Assembly: GCA_964520425.1 (NCBI GenBank)
Contig: CAZFMX010000105.1
Location: forward strand, 1 to 8,833
Length of the DNA stretch: 8,833 nt
Origin: JAFGFY01 sp964520425
Lineage (GTDB): Bacteria > Desulfobacterota > DSM-4660 > Desulfatiglandales > HGW-15
Direction of reading: 5' to 3'
This document shows, piece after piece, positions 6,409 to 8,833 of the stretch. The position numbers and the translations under genes were made by a program. The notes beneath the pieces are model-generated. The model did not search any database and was not told the origin of the DNA. It saw only the letters and a program-made list of their open reading frames with translations. Positions within the stretch are counted from its first letter, which is position 1, and every line of letters starts with the position of its first letter.

Positions 6409-8247
6409 TTGGAGACCGTATGGACTGATCTTTTGTGCATCGGGGCCGGCCTGGCTGGGGAACGAGTGGCGGTCGAGGTGAGTACTGCCGGGTTTCAGAG
6501 TATCTGCCTGAGTATTGTCCCTCCACGAAGATCCCACTCATCCGCAGCCCAGGGGGGCATGCAGGCCTCCTTGGGCAACTGCCGCATGGGAGAGGCCGAT
6601 TGTCCGGATACCCACTTTCAGGATACGGTCAAGGGATCTGATTGGGGATGTGACCAGGAAGTGGCCCGACTTTTTGTGGAGACGGCCCCTGAGGCTGTCC
6701 GTGAAATGGCCTTCTGGGGAATCCCCTGGAACCGGATTGTGCCGGGAAAGTCGGTCTATTTTAAAGGGGGGAAACAATACGAAAAAACAGAACCCGAAGA
6801 AAATGAGGGGCTCATCACGGCCCGGGACTTTGGCGGGACAGCCAAGTGGAGGGCCTGTTATACCTCTGATGGAACCGGACATACCCTTCTCTATACCATG
6901 GATAACAAGGTGGTGGAGTTGGGGGTCACTGTCCATGACCGCACTGAAGCGATTTCTCTTATTCATGACGGCGAGACCTGTATAGGAGCGATAGCCCGAT
7001 GCCTGAAGACAGGAAGGCTGAGGGCCTATCTGGCCCGAGCCACTCTCATTGCCACCGGAGGATACGGAAAGATCTATCGGGAAAGCACCAACGCAGTGAT
7101 CAGTGAGGGGGGAGGAGCCCTGATCGCCCTGGATACGGAGATCGTTCCCATAGGCAATCCTGAGGCCGTCCAGTTTCACCCCACGGGTATTGTCCCTACC
7201 AACATCCTGGTTACCGAGGGCTGCCGGGGGGATGGCGGAACGCTCCTGGATGTCAATGAAGAACGGTTCATGCATGAGTATGAGCCTGAAAAGGCAGAGC
7301 TTGCCTCCCGTGATGTGGTCTCCCGATGGATGATCCACCATATTCGAAGAGGGCTTGGGGTGAAAAGCGACCATGGGGATCACCTCTGGCTGGACATTCG
7401 TCATCTGGGTGCCGAGCATATCAAGACCAAGCTTAGAGAAGTAGAAGAAATCTGTAATAATTTCTTGGGAGTGGATCCCATTACCCAGTTGATTCCGGTC
7501 AGGCCGGCCCAGCACTATAGTATGGGGGGTGTGAGGACCAACAAAGATGGGGCCGCCTACGGGCTCAAAGGACTCTTTGCCGCGGGTGAGGCTGCCTGTT
7601 GGGATCTTCATGGCTTTAACCGACTGGGTGGCAATTCCCTGGCAGAAACCGTTGTGGCGGGAAAGATTGTAGGTCAGAAGATTGTAGAGTTCTTGCAGGG
7701 CACTGAGACCAGATATGATACCGCGCTTATTAAGGGTGCCATCGCCAAGAATCAGGAGCGGATCGACGGTCTGATTTCAGGTCGAGCGGGACATGAAAAC
7801 GTGTTTGAGATTCGTAACGCCATGCAGGATGAACTCATGGAACGCGTGGGCATTTTCAGAAACGGCAAGGATCTGCAAAAAGCAGTGGATAGCCTGCAAG
7901 GACTCCATGAAAGATCCAATCGGGTAGGGCTTCGCTCAAACGGACGGGGTGCGAATCCCGAACTGAGTCTGTCACTTAAGATTCAGGGCATGGTGCGCCT
8001 GGCCCTCTGTGTGGCCTACGCCGCCCTCAAGCGGACCGAGAGTCGAGGGTGCCATGCCCGGGAGGACTTTGAGGCCCGAAACGACCGGGATTGGCTCAAT
8101 AGGACCTTGGCGACTTGGAGAAAAGGGGATGATCTCCCCACGCTGAACTACGAAGCCGCTTCAAAGGTCGTGGAACTTGCCCCCGGAGATCGGGGATATG
8201 GTGTCTGTAAGATCATCAGTTGTGATGGAGAGATCATAGGAGCATGA
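6409..8247 (+). CDS. frdA: FrdA, FAD-containing catalytic subunit of fumarate reductase/succinate dehydrogenase
   Basis: A 612-residue flavoprotein starting at TTG. The N-terminus holds the dinucleotide-binding loop (IGAGLAGERVA, residues 11-21). RSHSSAAQGG follows, with H43 as the expected covalent FAD attachment residue. Substrate-site residues fall where the family predicts: QFHPTG with H257, ASRDVVSR with R301 (the catalytic proton-transfer Arg), PAQHYSMGG with H369, and HGFNRLGGNS with R405. AAGEAA near 391-396 is the second FAD-contact region. The C-terminal helical domain is present, and the protein ends in a cysteine-containing tail (GVCKIISCDGEIIGA). It is somewhat shorter than Wolinella FrdA (about 656). 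It interconverts fumarate and succinate at the cytoplasmic side. An frdB gene normally follows in frdCAB operons but is not found in the 586 nt to the window end. L-aspartate oxidase is excluded by the adjacent frdC. Confidence 0.95.
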   Translation: METVWTDLLCIGAGLAGERVAVEVSTAGFQSICLSIVPPRRSHSSAAQGGMQASLGNCRMGEADCPDTHFQDTVKGSDWGCDQEVARLFVETAPEAVREMAFWGIPWNRIVPGKSVYFKGGKQYEKTEPEENEGLITARDFGGTAKWRACYTSDGTGHTLLYTMDNKVVELGVTVHDRTEAISLIHDGETCIGAIARCLKTGRLRAYLARATLIATGGYGKIYRESTNAVISEGGGALIALDTEIVPIGNPEAVQFHPTGIVPTNILVTEGCRGDGGTLLDVNEERFMHEYEPEKAELASRDVVSRWMIHHIRRGLGVKSDHGDHLWLDIRHLGAEHIKTKLREVEEICNNFLGVDPITQLIPVRPAQHYSMGGVRTNKDGAAYGLKGLFAAGEAACWDLHGFNRLGGNSLAETVVAGKIVGQKIVEFLQGTETRYDTALIKGAIAKNQERIDGLISGRAGHENVFEIRNAMQDELMERVGIFRNGKDLQKAVDSLQGLHERSNRVGLRSNGRGANPELSLSLKIQGMVRLALCVAYAALKRTESRGCHAREDFEARNDRDWLNRTLATWRKGDDLPTLNYEAASKVVELAPGDRGYGVCKIISCDGEIIGA

Positions 8248-8254
8248 TAGCATC

Positions 8255-8273
8255 CTAGTGTTGTGTCGCAGAA
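8255..8273 (+). repeat. Left terminal inverted repeat
   Basis: CTAGTGTTGTGTCGCAGAA. It pairs with the complement of 8568-8586, with a single mismatch (G here, T in the right copy). Confidence 0.8.
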
Positions 8274-8313
8274 ATAGCTTTCATTATCCTGAATAGGTCC
8301 AGAACGAATAGCA

Positions 8314-8348
8314 GAGGAGCAAGGGTGTCTCTTTTTAGTTCCGTCACC
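8314..8348 (+). repeat. Left subterminal inverted repeat
   Basis: Begins GAGGAGCAAGGG and ends TTTTTAGTTCCGTCACC. Its complement recurs at 8498-8531 with two substitutions and one 1-nt gap. It lies 59 nt from the outer end of the element, against 55 nt on the right. Confidence 0.75.
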
Positions 8349-8497
8349 CAAAAGATGACCAAGACTGTTATGGCCCCAAAGTGGACAACCCGCCATGGAC
8401 AGGCACAAAGAATACACATCGCTATGGTAATATGGCCTTGTGAGGCTTCTCTAAAGCATGCATAAACTTGGTGCCGTTCCACTACCTCTGGACAGAT

Positions 8498-8531
8498 GGT
8501 GACGAACTAAAAAGAGATTCCCTTGCTCCTC
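8498..8531 (-). repeat. Right subterminal inverted repeat
   Basis: On the minus strand it begins GAGGAGCAAGGG and ends TTTTTAGTTCGTCACC, matching the left copy at 32 of 35 aligned positions. Confidence 0.75.
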
Positions 8532-8567
8532 ACGAATCTATGTCGGAGATGTAATTATGTGAGTTAC

Positions 8568-8586
8568 TTCTGAGACACAACACTAG
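8568..8586 (-). repeat. Right terminal inverted repeat
   Basis: Plus-strand TTCTGAGACACAACACTAG, the complement of the left terminal repeat apart from one base. With flanking bases it can also form the 7-bp hairpin GAGACAC-AACACTA-GTGTCTC (8572-8592). Confidence 0.8.
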
Positions 8587-8707
8587 TGTCTCTTATCATA
8601 ATCTCTGAGACTAATACTCGGGGTTCTTGGTGGAATACTCGATTGAGATAGTGTGTGATAAGGCATAGACCATTCCCTCAAGACGATATCTATAGGGTCC
8701 CGTGGCG
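8587..8707. other. Non-coding stretch between the two repeat structures
   Basis: No open frame with a credible start and no RNA gene is visible. Near its left end GTCTC (8588-8592) and GAGAC (8607-8611) face each other, and the sequence around 8604-8619 resembles a degenerate copy of the terminal repeat of the neighbouring element. No frdB-like cysteine motif was seen here. Confidence 0.4.
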
Positions 8708-8805
8708 GTGATCTGAACTTTGAGGGTTTAATAGACTGTTCTTTCCAAGCGAGCTATACATTCTACCAAAAGTCCCGAGGTGTAAACCCTCAAAGTTCAG
8801 ATCAC
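8708..8805. repeat. Perfect 23-bp inverted repeat with 52-nt spacer
   Basis: The arm 8708-8730 (GTGATCTGAACTTTG then AGGGTTTA) is exactly complementary to 8783-8805. The spacer 8731-8782 shows no gene. A short direct repeat GTCCCGwGG lies at 8697-8705 and 8772-8780. The structure differs in sequence from the 332-bp element and may be a second small mobile element, a remnant of insertion sequence ends, or a large hairpin. There is no T-run typical of an intrinsic terminator right after the right arm. Confidence 0.75.
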
Positions 8806-8833
8806 GGCGGGATTCAGTGGAACTCTTTTTGAG

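Larger units (their letters stand above)
8255..8586. mobile_element. 332-bp MITE-like non-autonomous element with terminal inverted repeats
   Basis: The segment is bounded by 19-bp inverted repeats matching at 18 of 19 positions. Inside these lies a second pair of subterminal inverted repeats of about 35 bp. Both ends carry CTAG; because CTAG is self-complementary it may belong to the repeat or be a target duplication (CTAG or TA). The interior holds no recognisable transposase. A 75-codon minus-strand frame (8482-8255) ends in the left repeat but shows no motif I recognise and is not called as a gene. Size, lack of coding capacity and symmetric ends fit a MITE or a decayed insertion sequence. 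The element starts 7 nt past the frdA stop, between frdA and any frdB further downstream. Parent family is not determined; TA/CTAG preference would suit IS630/Tc1-like elements. Confidence 0.7.

Noticed and set aside
6538..7611. Long minus-strand open frame (357 codons) opposite frdA
   Set aside because: It lies wholly antisense to a well-supported frdA, has no recognisable domain, and is explained by codon bias of the sense gene.
8255..8482. Minus-strand 75-codon open frame inside the repeat element
   Set aside because: It starts at GTG without a ribosome site, ends in the terminal repeat, and shows no transposase motif; probably chance or a decayed remnant.
8248..8833. Remnant of frdB or a CRISPR/tRNA in the 3' region
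   Set aside because: No cysteine-rich ferredoxin motifs in any frame, no regularly spaced direct repeats, and no cloverleaf pattern were found.

Overview
The window reads as a piece of chromosome from an anaerobic sulfur-metabolising bacterium, most likely a sulfate reducer of the Desulfobacterota (former Deltaproteobacteria). The basis is a complete dsrM-K-J-O order plus the start of dsrP, encoding the membrane complex that links the (mena)quinone pool and periplasmic electron carriers to DsrC/dissimilatory sulfite reductase. It is preceded by a small RsbRD-type N-domain gene and sits back to back with a dihaem fumarate reductase/succinate dehydrogenase operon. Species cannot be named from the sequence.

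Layout. Positions 1-5356 are a minus-strand operon read right to left: RsbRD-N-like gene, dsrM, dsrK, dsrJ, dsrO, dsrP (dsrP runs off the left edge). Gene junctions are 24 nt, 2 nt, 1 nt, a 1-nt overlap and 7 nt, so the operon is almost certainly co-transcribed and translationally coupled. Positions 5357-5745 are a divergent control region. It holds a convincing sigma70-type promoter facing the dsr operon (TTGACT-17-TATATT), a hairpin/operator-like palindrome just upstream of it, and a second palindrome facing the frd genes. Positions 5746-8247 carry frdC and frdA on the plus strand. Positions 8248-8833 carry no supportable gene. They contain a 332-bp non-autonomous transposon-like element with 19-bp terminal and about 35-bp subterminal inverted repeats, then a separate perfect 23-bp inverted repeat with a 52-nt spacer.

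How the genes work together. DsrM (haem b membrane subunit) and DsrK (cytoplasmic HdrD-like FeS subunit) form the quinone/DsrC-side module. DsrJ (triheme cytochrome c), DsrO (Tat-exported ferredoxin-like subunit) and DsrP (NrfD-like membrane subunit) form the periplasm-facing module. FrdC/FrdA exchange electrons between the same quinone pool and fumarate/succinate, so both divergent operons feed or drain menaquinone. The expected iron-sulfur subunit FrdB is not present after frdA; the repeat element begins 7 nt after the frdA stop.

The most notable points are: the absence of frdB next to a mobile-element-like insertion; a coordinated loss of cysteines in DsrO that would remove exactly one of the four ferredoxin clusters; a CxC instead of CxxC at the end of the DsrK CCG motif; a candidate Cys haem ligand in DsrJ; and the E-pathway glutamate in FrdC. 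I did not see a clearly undescribed multi-gene system here.
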